Assembly: GCA_002500765.1 (NCBI GenBank)
Contig: DLSX01000013.1
Span: 1-10,502, forward strand
Origin: Neorhizobium sp. UBA7851
Lineage (GTDB): Bacteria > Pseudomonadota > Alphaproteobacteria > Rhizobiales > Rhizobiaceae
Direction of reading: 5' to 3'
Length of the DNA stretch: 10,502 bases
Below, in pieces: positions 1-5,481 of the stretch. The notes beneath the pieces were generated by a model that saw only the letters and a list, made by a program, of their open reading frames with translations, made no database searches and was not told the DNA's origin. The position numbers and the translations under genes were made by a program. Each line of letters starts with the position of its first letter. Positions within the stretch are counted from its first letter, which is position 1.

Positions 1-1229
1 GCCCGCGTGCGGGCGACGAGCTGACTTGCCTCCTCGGCGCGGCTTGCCGCATCCTTGACGGTCGTCGTGATCTCCTCGAGGGCTGCGGCCGTCTCTTCCA
101 CTGACGCCGCCTGCTGCTCCGTGCGGGTGGACATGTCGTCGGCCGACGTCAGAAGCTCGTTGGCACTGGCCGTAATGGCATGCGCGTTGACCCCTACGGA
201 CTGCATCGCCTCACGAACCTTGCCCAACGATTCATTGAAGTCCCCGCGAACCCCGTCGAGATCCTCGACGAAGGGCGTATCGATCGTCGTCACCAGATCA
301 CCGCCGGCGAGCCGTTTCAGTCCGTTACCCAGCGATTGCAGCGCAAACTGCACATTCCGCGCCTCTTCGGCCTTCTCGACTTCCTGGCGCGCCTTTTCGC
401 TCTCTGCAAGGTTTCTCGTGGTTTCCGTCTGCTCTTCTAGGCGCACGCGTTCGATGGCATTTTCCCTGAACACGGCAACCGTGGCAGCCATTTCGCCGAT
501 CTCGTCACGCCGATCATGACCGACGATCTCACCGAAAGTTTCGCCCTGCGCCAATTGCTGCATCTGCCCGCGCAGAAGGTTCATCGGCTTCGTTATTCCC
601 TGCTGGACGAAATAGGCAGCAAGCAACAGAACCACGATGATGCCGGAGACCATGGCGATCATATTGGTGACGATCGTATCATGCACCAGCCTAGCCAGGC
701 GATCCGTGCCAGCGGTCTGGACCGCCTGCAAGGCGCTGTTGCTGTCGTTGAACTGCTTGGAAATCCGTGTCGTCAGCGCTTCGAGCGCTCCCATCCGAAG
801 GACCGCAGCCTGATACTGCCCTTCACTTCGAAGCCTCACAATATCGGCAAGCAGCGCCCTGACGCCATCGATGTCGACCAGAAGGCTATCCATGGAAGGT
901 TTGGTGGTCGGCACCAGCGTCGAGAGTTCCTGCATGCGGCCGACGGCTATGCCAAGGAGGGAATCGAATTCCTTCTGTGCCGTTTCGAATTGCGGAACAT
1001 CGGGAGAGAAAAGAAGAAGACGCCCGAGACGAACGGCGGCGCCATTGACCCCGGAGCTTGCCCGCGCCGACAGCAGGGCCGCCTTCGCCTCCGTGTTGAG
1101 GAAGTCATTGTAGGCAGAGCTGGCCTCATCAAACTTGTATGCGAAATAGGACACTCCGCAGAGAGAGATAAGCGCCAGTACCCCTATGGATAAAAGGATC
1201 TTGGTTCGGATGCGTAAATGCTTCAACAT
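1..1229 (-). CDS. Methyl-accepting chemotaxis protein, partial (C-terminus beyond left edge)
   Basis: A transmembrane chemoreceptor that senses a ligand and controls the CheA kinase. I translated the minus strand from ATG at 1229 and obtained 409 open codons to the window edge. The N-terminus begins MLKHLRIRTK. A first membrane segment lies at about residues 11-31 and a second at about 188-208, enclosing a roughly 160-residue periplasmic part that looks helical and matches no sensor domain I recognise. A HAMP domain follows at about 206-259 (ITKPMNLLRGQM, then DEIGEMAATVAVFREN). A coiled-coil linker and a second HAMP-like stretch run at about 295-345 (LKRLAGGDLVTTI). The signalling helix starts near 350, with the conserved EQQAASVEETAAALEEI at about 371-387. 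The kinase-contact hairpin tip lies outside the window. A weak Shine-Dalgarno (AGGT) sits about 10 bases before the ATG. The family call is firm, the ligand unknown. The gene reads away from a long AT-rich upstream region that should hold its promoter. Confidence 0.93.
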   Translation of the reverse strand, partial: MLKHLRIRTKILLSIGVLALISLCGVSYFAYKFDEASSAYNDFLNTEAKAALLSARASSGVNGAAVRLGRLLLFSPDVPQFETAQKEFDSLLGIAVGRMQELSTLVPTTKPSMDSLLVDIDGVRALLADIVRLRSEGQYQAAVLRMGALEALTTRISKQFNDSNSALQAVQTAGTDRLARLVHDTIVTNMIAMVSGIIVVLLLAAYFVQQGITKPMNLLRGQMQQLAQGETFGEIVGHDRRDEIGEMAATVAVFRENAIERVRLEEQTETTRNLAESEKARQEVEKAEEARNVQFALQSLGNGLKRLAGGDLVTTIDTPFVEDLDGVRGDFNESLGKVREAMQSVGVNAHAITASANELLTSADDMSTRTEQQAASVEETAAALEEITTTVKDAASRAEEASQLVARTR

Positions 1230-1419
1230 CGAATTTTTTACCTATGAAATCGACCGGATCGGTAATGCGCCATAACCGCAGCTCGACTTGCATCGGCTTC
1301 AAAGAGATGACGAAATGGGGGTGGCTCGCATCATGCGACGGATCAGTGCAGGCCCAGCTGCAATGCCAACACAGAACCCCAGATCGATTAATGCATCCAC
1401 AACAACCCACTATCAATAC

Positions 1420-1443
1420 TTGACTAAACTTATGATTCGTCAA
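1420..1443. promoter_or_regulatory. Inverted repeat, possible operator
   Basis: TTGACTAA at 1420-1427 and TTCGTCAA at 1436-1443 form an 8-8-8 inverted repeat with one mismatch (7 of 8 pairs). The spacing and size fit a dimeric DNA-binding protein. It lies about 190 bases upstream of the chemoreceptor start codon. Its right half overlaps the best (weak) minus-strand -35 match. The role is inferred from symmetry and position only. Confidence 0.3.
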
Positions 1444-1514
1444 TTCCACGGCAGTTTCACAAAAATAATTCAGAGAACAATCGCCGAAATCACATATATA
1501 AGAATGATAAATCC

Positions 1515-1536
1515 AATTTATACTTAAGTATAATTT
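1515..1536. promoter_or_regulatory. Perfect 16-bp palindrome, possible operator
   Basis: TTATACTTAAGTATAA at 1518-1533 is a perfect 16-base palindrome centred between 1525 and 1526. After one mismatched pair, two more A-T pairs match on either side, extending it to 1515-1536. It lies in the AT-rich block about 290 bases upstream of the chemoreceptor start. Alternatives to an operator are a chance palindrome in AT-rich DNA or a cruciform-prone site. Confidence 0.3.
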
Positions 1537-1639
1537 CTGAAATCAATAAATGCAATAACTGCGAATTCGCTCATTATCGATTTCAGCGGCACCGGATCAC
1601 ATGCCCACAGAACCGATGCGCAAACCTCGCCCGATGCAA

Positions 1640-1679
1640 ACGAAAATGGCGCCACACACCCAAGGTGCGCAGCGCCATT
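1640..1679 (-). terminator. Rho-independent terminator of the outer membrane protein gene
   Basis: Read on the minus strand, AATGGCGCTGCGCACC (1679-1664) pairs over all 16 bases, with a few G-T wobbles, with 1660-1645 around a 3-base loop TTG. A T-rich tail (TTCGTTT) follows. It begins 35 bases after the stop codon of the outer membrane protein gene at 1714. Position, stem length and tail fit an intrinsic terminator. Confidence 0.85.
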
Positions 1680-1713
1680 GTCATTTCAATCAGGAGCCTT
1701 GCGGCCCGGGATT

Positions 1714-2352
1714 TTAGAACTTGTAGTTCACACCGGCCTTAACGGTGTGATCACCGATCGTGCGCTCCGACGTGCCGAAACCGTCACGGAAGCTGCGAAC
1801 ATCGCTCGTCTGGGTGTAGTTGTATTCAACACGACCCGAGAGATTGCCGGTGATCTTCTGTTCGACGCCAGCGCCGACCAGCCAGCCTGGCTTCCAGCCA
1901 TCCGGACCTTCGACGGGGCCGTTGTCACGCAGGCTGGTCATCGCCACACCGGCGGTACCGTAAACCAGCGTGCTGCCGAGCGGCATGCCGACCTTGCCCT
2001 TGGCCGCGATACGGTAACGTTCCTTCAGCTTGCCGCCACGAACGCCAACTTCCGCATCACCAAGGTGGGAAAGTTCGGCTTCACCGCCAACGACGACACC
2101 GTTGATTTCGGTGTTGTAACCACCGTGGATACCACCGGTGAATTCGGAGGAACCGGAGAACGGGTTTGCCTTGTCCGAGGCCGTACCGGCGTGGATACCG
2201 GCGTAAGCGCCGCTCCAGTCGGAGGACGGGCCAGCGGGTTCGTTGTAAGCCGGCGGCTCATAGGAGTTCGTCAGGTCAGCGGCAGATACCGAAAGTGCCG
2301 ATCCGGAAACAAGAACGGCGGCGAGCGCAAGCGCGAAGGGCTTCTTGGTCAT
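1714..2352 (-). CDS. Outer membrane beta-barrel protein, Omp25/Omp31-like porin family
   Basis: A 212-residue exported protein expected to fold as an eight-stranded barrel in the outer membrane. Residues 1-24 form a signal peptide (MTKKP, hydrophobic core, cleavage likely after SVSA before ADLTN). The mature start has a proline-rich stretch (about 31-41). The motif SDWSGAYAGIHAG (about 44-56) follows, typical of the Omp25/Omp31/RopB-like barrels that are abundant in Rhizobiales. Alternating polar/hydrophobic strands run to the C-terminus, which ends in phenylalanine (VNYKF), as expected for recognition by the BAM assembly machinery. Start: GGAG lies 10 bases upstream of the ATG. It is a single-gene unit, with its own terminator at 1640-1679 and a divergent neighbour upstream. 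It probably has a structural or surface role. A specific symbol such as ropB or aopB is not justified from sequence alone. Confidence 0.88.
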   Translation of the reverse strand: MTKKPFALALAAVLVSGSALSVSAADLTNSYEPPAYNEPAGPSSDWSGAYAGIHAGTASDKANPFSGSSEFTGGIHGGYNTEINGVVVGGEAELSHLGDAEVGVRGGKLKERYRIAAKGKVGMPLGSTLVYGTAGVAMTSLRDNGPVEGPDGWKPGWLVGAGVEQKITGNLSGRVEYNYTQTSDVRSFRDGFGTSERTIGDHTVKAGVNYKF

Positions 2353-2572
2353 GATACAATTACTCCATACACAGCCTGCGTCTGGCGGATGGGCAGGCGA
2401 TACATCCGGCTTTCGAGCCTCGGGTCGTCATGCGGATTGCCCTACCCCTGGCCGCATGTGCGATCCCGCACCGATAGGTATCTATTTTCATGAATTCATA
2501 AACACTCCATTAACCGCAGCGAACCGACCCGCATAAAGGCATGCGGCGGATGATCACGACATCGCGAGGAGC

Positions 2573-2608
2573 AAAAACGCTGTGCCGCTACACCGCGTGC
2601 GGCACAGC
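2573..2608 (-). terminator. Terminator-like hairpin with T-tract on the minus strand
   Basis: GCTGTGCCGC (2579-2588) and GCGGCACAGC (2599-2608) form a perfect 10-bp stem with a 10-base loop. On the minus strand the stem is followed by G and then five Ts (complement of 2573-2577), the form of an intrinsic terminator. No minus-strand gene ends just before it. It may stop antisense transcripts before the porin promoter, or it may work as a leader hairpin of the plus-strand acyltransferase mRNA. Confidence 0.5.
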
Positions 2609-2616
2609 AGGAGGTG
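2609..2616 (+). promoter_or_regulatory. Perfect Shine-Dalgarno without a standard start codon
   Basis: AGGAGGTG is a full match to the 16S rRNA anti-Shine-Dalgarno. No ATG, GTG or TTG lies 5-12 bases downstream. An ATC at 2626, nine bases away, is in frame with the acyltransferase gene, and the first in-frame standard start, TTG at 2641, is 24 bases away. The motif follows the 2579-2608 hairpin directly, and GGTGTA (2613-2618) is complementary to TACACC in that hairpin's loop. Confidence 0.4.
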
Positions 2617-2721
2617 TAACAATCCATCACGCCTTTTCCGTTGCGCCATCTGGCCGGCATTCTGATCGGCGCTATCTTGCGGCTGAATATACCCGTCCGT
2701 AAGCACCGGATCCGAGGAACC

Positions 2722-3816
2722 ATGGAAACTGCGCAACGCCCGACCAGAGATCGATTTGTGCTGCTCGACGGACTACGGGGCGTTGCTGCGATCTTCATCA
2801 TTCAGCGCCATGCGGAGGATTTGCTGGGAGATGCCCTACCCTCGAGCTATCTCGGGGTCGACCTGTTTTTCGCACTGAGCGGCTTCGTGCTTGCCCATGC
2901 CTATGGCGTTTCGCTGTCCGATGGACGCATCTCGCCATTACAGTTCATGAAGGCGAGGCTGCTGAGACTTTATCCGCTCTACGCAATCGCTCTCGCGCTG
3001 GTGACTGCCTATTACATCCGGATGTATTTCGCCGGCCTGCCGGTCATGGCTGACGAATACGTCATCCCGAACGAGCTGTTGCTTGCGTTCTTCACCGGGC
3101 TTCTGTTTCTGCCATCACCGATCACCATCTCGTTCAATGCGGCGCTTTTCCTCGTCCATCCGGCATGGTCGCTGTTCAACGAGCTTGTGGTGAATGTCGC
3201 CTATGCATTGCGCGGCGTGCGCGCCAGCCTGCGCCAGATCGGAGCGGTGCTTGCGTTCAGCGCGATACTGCTCGTCATTGCCGCATTGCAATTCGATCGC
3301 CTGCATGCGGGGTTCCGATGGCACGAGATGTATGCCGGCATGGCTCGCGTCTTCTTTTCCTTCTTCATGGGAATGCTGATCTACCGGTATCGCCGAAAGG
3401 TACCGGTGTTGCGACCCGGCCAGTCGATCGCCTGCCTTGCGCTGCTGATTGCCGTACTCGCCTTCCCGACTGCGCGTGACTGGCGCTGGATTTTTGATCT
3501 CTTCGTCGTCTTGCTGGTCTGGCCGGCGCTGCTTTATTGGGCGAGCGCGATCACACCCGGCCCGAGAACGGCATCCGTCGCGAGTTTTCTTGGAACCGCA
3601 TCTTATGCGGTTTATGTCCTGCACACGCCATTGCTCGATTGGGCACATGTCCTTGCTCCCGGCATCACGGATGCGGAATTGAGGCCGCTTGCGGGAATCG
3701 TGCTTGTCGCGCTCGTAGTCGTCATTTCATGGTGCCTGACCGTCTGGCTCGATCAACCGCTGCAGAAACACTTGAAAAAACGCGTTCTGCTACGCGCGCC
3801 GGTGACTCAGAAATAA
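2722..3816 (+). CDS. Membrane acyltransferase, acyltransferase-3 family
   Basis: A 364-residue integral inner-membrane protein of the family that transfers acyl groups (acetyl, succinyl and the like) to surface sugars such as exopolysaccharide, LPS O-chains or Nod factors. In order: LDGLRGVAA at about 15-23, with D16 and the family histidine H30; GVDLFFALSGFVLAH at 45-59; the cytoplasmic RLLRLYPLY at 79-87; PAWSLFNE at 147-154, matching the family's WSL..E element; about ten hydrophobic segments; and SYAVYVLHTPL near the C-terminus. The length is normal for the family. I chose ATG 2722 because GAGGAA lies just upstream and the family core begins within 15 residues. A TTG at 2641 would add 27 residues with no obvious purpose. 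The acceptor is unknown, since no polysaccharide cluster is visible nearby. Genes of the OafA and ExoZ type belong to this family, but nothing here identifies one. Confidence 0.88.
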   Translation: METAQRPTRDRFVLLDGLRGVAAIFIIQRHAEDLLGDALPSSYLGVDLFFALSGFVLAHAYGVSLSDGRISPLQFMKARLLRLYPLYAIALALVTAYYIRMYFAGLPVMADEYVIPNELLLAFFTGLLFLPSPITISFNAALFLVHPAWSLFNELVVNVAYALRGVRASLRQIGAVLAFSAILLVIAALQFDRLHAGFRWHEMYAGMARVFFSFFMGMLIYRYRRKVPVLRPGQSIACLALLIAVLAFPTARDWRWIFDLFVVLLVWPALLYWASAITPGPRTASVASFLGTASYAVYVLHTPLLDWAHVLAPGITDAELRPLAGIVLVALVVVISWCLTVWLDQPLQKHLKKRVLLRAPVTQK

Positions 3817-3826
3817 ACTGAACTTT

Positions 3827-3849
3827 CGACGGAACCTTTTTCGCCGTCG
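3827..3849 (+). terminator. Weak hairpin after the acyltransferase gene
   Basis: CGACGG (3827-3832) pairs with CCGTCG (3844-3849) around an 11-base loop, and the stem can lengthen by TTT/AAA with a bulged G. It starts 10 bases after the stop codon, but no T-tract follows on the plus strand. It could be a weak or Rho-assisted terminator or a stabilising 3' hairpin. Confidence 0.3.
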
Positions 3850-3891
3850 GAAAATTGAAAAGGTTTGACGCCAGAGAGGAGAACCGCATCC

Positions 3892-4107
3892 ATGCCGAAC
3901 GACGTGCGCCAATCCGTTGCCTCGCCGAAAGACCACGTTCTCACGGTCCAGGAGGCCCTGGAGCCGCTCTTCCTCGCCCTTGAGCAGGAGGCCGAACTGA
4001 AAATGCTTTCGGCTGCGCTCAACGCAGGCTGGCCGCTTGATGAAGCCGTAACGGCGATCGACGAGTTACGGCGCAATGAACTTCTTCCCCTGGCAAGACC
4101 GCATTGA
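3892..4107 (+). CDS. Small hypothetical protein, 71 residues
   Basis: I do not recognise this protein. It is acidic, has no cysteine, no membrane segment and no signal peptide, so it should be cytoplasmic. Its middle (VQEALEPLFLALEQEAELKMLSA) and the following part (LDEAVTAIDELRRNE) read as two or three amphipathic helices, as in a small helical adaptor or regulator. The start at ATG 3892 is supported by GAGGAG at 3876-3881, ten bases upstream. A TTG at 3865 would include the Shine-Dalgarno in the coding sequence and is rejected. It sits 75 bases after the acyltransferase gene and 103 before the PanE-family gene, so it may have its own transcript. A hairpin begins directly after its stop codon. 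That it is a real gene rests on the good Shine-Dalgarno, the sensible composition and the place between two genes on the same strand. Confidence 0.6.
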   Translation: MPNDVRQSVASPKDHVLTVQEALEPLFLALEQEAELKMLSAALNAGWPLDEAVTAIDELRRNELLPLARPH

Positions 4108-4125
4108 CCTGCAGCGCCCTGCAGG
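4108..4125 (+). terminator. Hairpin directly after the stop codon of the small gene
   Basis: CCTGCAG (4108-4114) and CTGCAGG (4119-4125) form a perfect 7-bp stem with a CGCC loop, starting on the first base after the TGA. No T-tract follows on either strand (the downstream sequence is A-rich), so it is not a classical intrinsic terminator. It may protect the 3' end or contribute to termination. Confidence 0.35.
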
Positions 4126-4210
4126 CGATTGAAAAAATGGAAAAACTCGTTCGCTTCACCGTCCCCACTGCTCTAGGCTGGAACCGAAAATCAGCAGGCA
4201 GCGAGGGACG

Positions 4211-5212
4211 ATGAGCATCAAGACAATTTGCATTTACGGTGCGGGAGCACTCGGTGGGGCATTTGCGGCTCAGATAGCGCATACACTTCGGGGCAAAGTG
4301 ACGGTTTCCGTCATAGCGCGCGGTGCACAACTTGAGGCAATCCGAGACCAAGGATTGAGCGTGGTATATGATGACGGGGAATTTCCGCCCATCTCCGCGC
4401 AGGTCATAGCTACCGACGATCCAGCCAGCCTTCCACCGCAGGACCTCGTCATTACAGGCCTCAAGGGACATCAGCTGTCTGCCGCGGCTGATGGCATCGC
4501 CTCCCTCCTTCATCCGCATACGCGCGTGATGATGATCCTCAACGGCATACCGTGGTGGTATTTCCACCGGGACCAGGACACCGGATTTGCGGAACGGCAA
4601 CTCCCGCATCTCGATCCCGGCGGCAGATTGTGGACGCTGATCGGGCCCGAACGCGTGATAGGCTGCGTTGCCTATCAGGGCGCGGAAGTTATCAAACCCG
4701 GATGCACGAAACTCAACGGCCAGGGGCATTTCTTTCTCGGGGAGCCGAATGGCGAGCTCTCGGCAGATCTTCAGGCGTTGGCAGCGCTGCTCGGCGAGGC
4801 TGGCCTCGACATTCGGCCGACGCAACGTATCCGCGACGAGATCTGGGCGAAACTCAGGGGCAATGCAGCCTTCAATCCGATCAGCGCGCTGACGCGGGCG
4901 CTGATGGTGGATCTGATGGCCAATCCCGGGCTGGCGCAGATGGTCCGCAAGATCATGAACGAGGTGCAGGCTGTCGGCACGGCACTCGGCTGTCGCTTCC
5001 AACGATCCGCCGACGAGCAATTTGCCAGCGCCAACGGCTTCGGCCCGGTCAAGACGTCGATGCTTCAGGACCTTACAGCCGGGAAGGCGCTTGAGATCAC
5101 CCCTCTCAATGGAATGGTTGTCGAACTTGGAAAGCTGGTGGATGTACCGACACCGGTCTGCGAGACGGTTCTGGCGCTTGCGCAACAGCTCGATACCGAG
5201 AACCGGCGCTAG
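4211..5212 (+). CDS. 2-dehydropantoate 2-reductase family protein (PanE/ApbA-like)
   Basis: A 333-residue cytoplasmic NADP-dependent reductase. Classical members reduce ketopantoate to pantoate for vitamin B5 and coenzyme A synthesis. The Rossmann fold starts with the nucleotide-binding GAGALGG at 10-16. K85 (LKGHQ) and N111-G112 (ILNGIPWWYF) match the conserved sites of the N-terminal domain. The helical C-terminal domain carries IWAKLRGNAAFNPISALT (211-228), with K214 in the place of the catalytic lysine and N218 and N222 the conserved asparagines. S283 and E295, 12 apart in SMLQDLTAGKALEI, match the substrate-binding serine and glutamate of E. coli PanE. The protein is about 30 residues longer than E. 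coli PanE, partly from an insert after N111-G112 (about 113-140). Start: GAGGG lies a few bases before the ATG. All catalytic residues are present. The longer form is common in paralogues, so the true substrate may differ and I leave the symbol empty. Confidence 0.88.
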   Translation: MSIKTICIYGAGALGGAFAAQIAHTLRGKVTVSVIARGAQLEAIRDQGLSVVYDDGEFPPISAQVIATDDPASLPPQDLVITGLKGHQLSAAADGIASLLHPHTRVMMILNGIPWWYFHRDQDTGFAERQLPHLDPGGRLWTLIGPERVIGCVAYQGAEVIKPGCTKLNGQGHFFLGEPNGELSADLQALAALLGEAGLDIRPTQRIRDEIWAKLRGNAAFNPISALTRALMVDLMANPGLAQMVRKIMNEVQAVGTALGCRFQRSADEQFASANGFGPVKTSMLQDLTAGKALEITPLNGMVVELGKLVDVPTPVCETVLALAQQLDTENRR

Positions 5213-5225
5213 GGCGTTTCGGCCG

Positions 5226-5250
5226 CTTTTGAAGAAACAAGGTTCAAAAG
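5226..5250. repeat. Inverted repeat downstream of the PanE-family gene
   Basis: CTTTTGAA (5226-5233) and TTCAAAAG (5243-5250) form a perfect 8-bp inverted repeat with a 9-base spacer, starting 14 bases after the stop codon. It is AT-rich and weak on its own. It lies directly beside the stronger hairpin at 5253-5280. Confidence 0.45.
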
Positions 5251-5280
5251 AAAACCTCGCCGAGGGGACGCGGCGAGGTT
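5246..5280 (-). terminator. Strong hairpin, T-tract on the minus strand
   Basis: AACCTCGCCG (5253-5262) and CGGCGAGGTT (5271-5280) form a perfect 10-bp stem with an 8-base loop. On the minus strand the stem runs into TTCTTTT, the classical tail. On the plus strand only the two Ts that close the stem follow. A T-rich run (TTTTATTTTT, 5297-5306) lies 16 bases further on. It sits about 40 bases after the PanE-family stop codon, so it may be the 3' end of that mRNA. No minus-strand gene feeds into it. Confidence 0.5.
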
Positions 5281-5362
5281 AGAATTGGAGGTCGGCTTTT
5301 ATTTTTCTGGGCGATACAGGGGACAGGCACCGCCGGCTTTATTCCTGTGACATCGGTATCGG

Positions 5363-5394
5363 TTGCTCCAGGATCCTTCATTCCCCTATATAAT
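5363..5394 (+). promoter_or_regulatory. Possible promoter of the DUF1883 gene
   Basis: TTGCTC (5363-5368) and TATATA (5387-5392, overlapping TATAAT at 5389-5394) are 18 bases apart, a fair match to a vegetative sigma-70 promoter. Transcription would begin near 5400 and give an untranslated leader of about 80 bases. The -10 match is good and the -35 match is moderate. Confidence 0.4.
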
Positions 5395-5397
5395 CCT

Positions 5398-5459
5398 CCA
5401 GAAGGAGTTAGGTTCCACCAATCCTTAACCCCGCAGCGACTAAGGTCGCGAAACTCTGG
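5398..5459 (+). promoter_or_regulatory. Possible structured 5' leader of the DUF1883 mRNA
   Basis: CCAGA (5398-5402) can pair with TCTGG (5455-5459) and so enclose two inner hairpins. One is GTTAGG (5407-5412) with CCTTAAC (5423-5429, one bulge). The other is GCGAC (5436-5440) with GTCGC (5445-5449) around TAAG. The result is a three-way-junction-like fold beginning near the inferred transcription start and ending 22 bases before the ATG. I do not recognise it as a named RNA motif. The stems are short, so chance is possible. Confidence 0.3.
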
Positions 5460-5481
5460 ACAGGGTAGCAAAGAGACTGAC

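Larger units (their letters stand above)
1230..1644. other. AT-rich intergenic region upstream of the chemoreceptor
   Basis: No credible gene is present. Short open frames here lack a Shine-Dalgarno and resemble no family. Roughly 1410-1560 is markedly AT-rich compared with the GC-rich flanks. The region lies upstream of the chemoreceptor gene (minus strand) and downstream of the porin terminator, so it is expected to hold the chemoreceptor promoter. A weak minus-strand match is TTGACG (1443-1438) with TATTGA (1418-1413), but the 19-base spacing is poor and I do not call it. Two dyad-symmetric sites at 1420-1443 and 1515-1536 are listed separately. Confidence 0.6.
2353..2721. other. Divergent intergenic region between porin (minus) and acyltransferase (plus)
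   Basis: No gene is supported here. The region must hold the promoters of the flanking divergent genes, but no -35/-10 pair stands out. Visible elements are a perfect 10-base palindrome ATGAATTCAT at 2490-2499, a strong hairpin at 2579-2608, and a perfect Shine-Dalgarno AGGAGGTG at 2609-2616 with no ATG, GTG or TTG at working distance. Confidence 0.6.

Noticed and set aside
516..1193. 225-residue open frame on the plus strand, opposite the chemoreceptor
   Set aside because: The minus strand encodes a clear chemoreceptor here. This frame looks like a reverse shadow with H/R/D-rich composition.
1129..1449. 106-residue minus-strand frame starting in the AT-rich gap
   Set aside because: It overlaps the chemoreceptor start in another frame, has no Shine-Dalgarno and no family resemblance.
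1678..2493. 271-residue open frame on the plus strand, opposite the porin gene
   Set aside because: The opposite strand encodes an export signal, a barrel protein, a Shine-Dalgarno and a terminator. This frame starts inside that terminator.
2490..2499. ATGAATTCAT palindrome upstream of the porin gene as an operator
   Set aside because: Only 10 bases in an AT-rich stretch, with no second copy nearby, so chance is a sufficient explanation.
2641..2721. TTG-initiated 27-residue N-terminal extension of the acyltransferase
   Set aside because: The perfect Shine-Dalgarno is 24 bases away, too far for this TTG, while ATG 2722 has its own GAGGAA and fits the family N-terminus.
2496..2801. 101-residue minus-strand frame across the divergent region
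   Set aside because: It overlaps the start of the acyltransferase and both hairpin elements, and its R/S/C-rich composition fits a shadow.
4019..5185. 388-residue open frame on the minus strand, opposite the PanE-family gene
   Set aside because: It lies almost wholly opposite a gene with full catalytic motifs, matches no family, and is rich in R, H, A and C as expected for a shadow frame in high-GC DNA.
5347..5481. GTG-initiated 45-residue extension of the DUF1883 protein
   Set aside because: The extension covers the likely promoter and leader and has no domain similarity. The DUF1883 domain starts just after ATG 5482.
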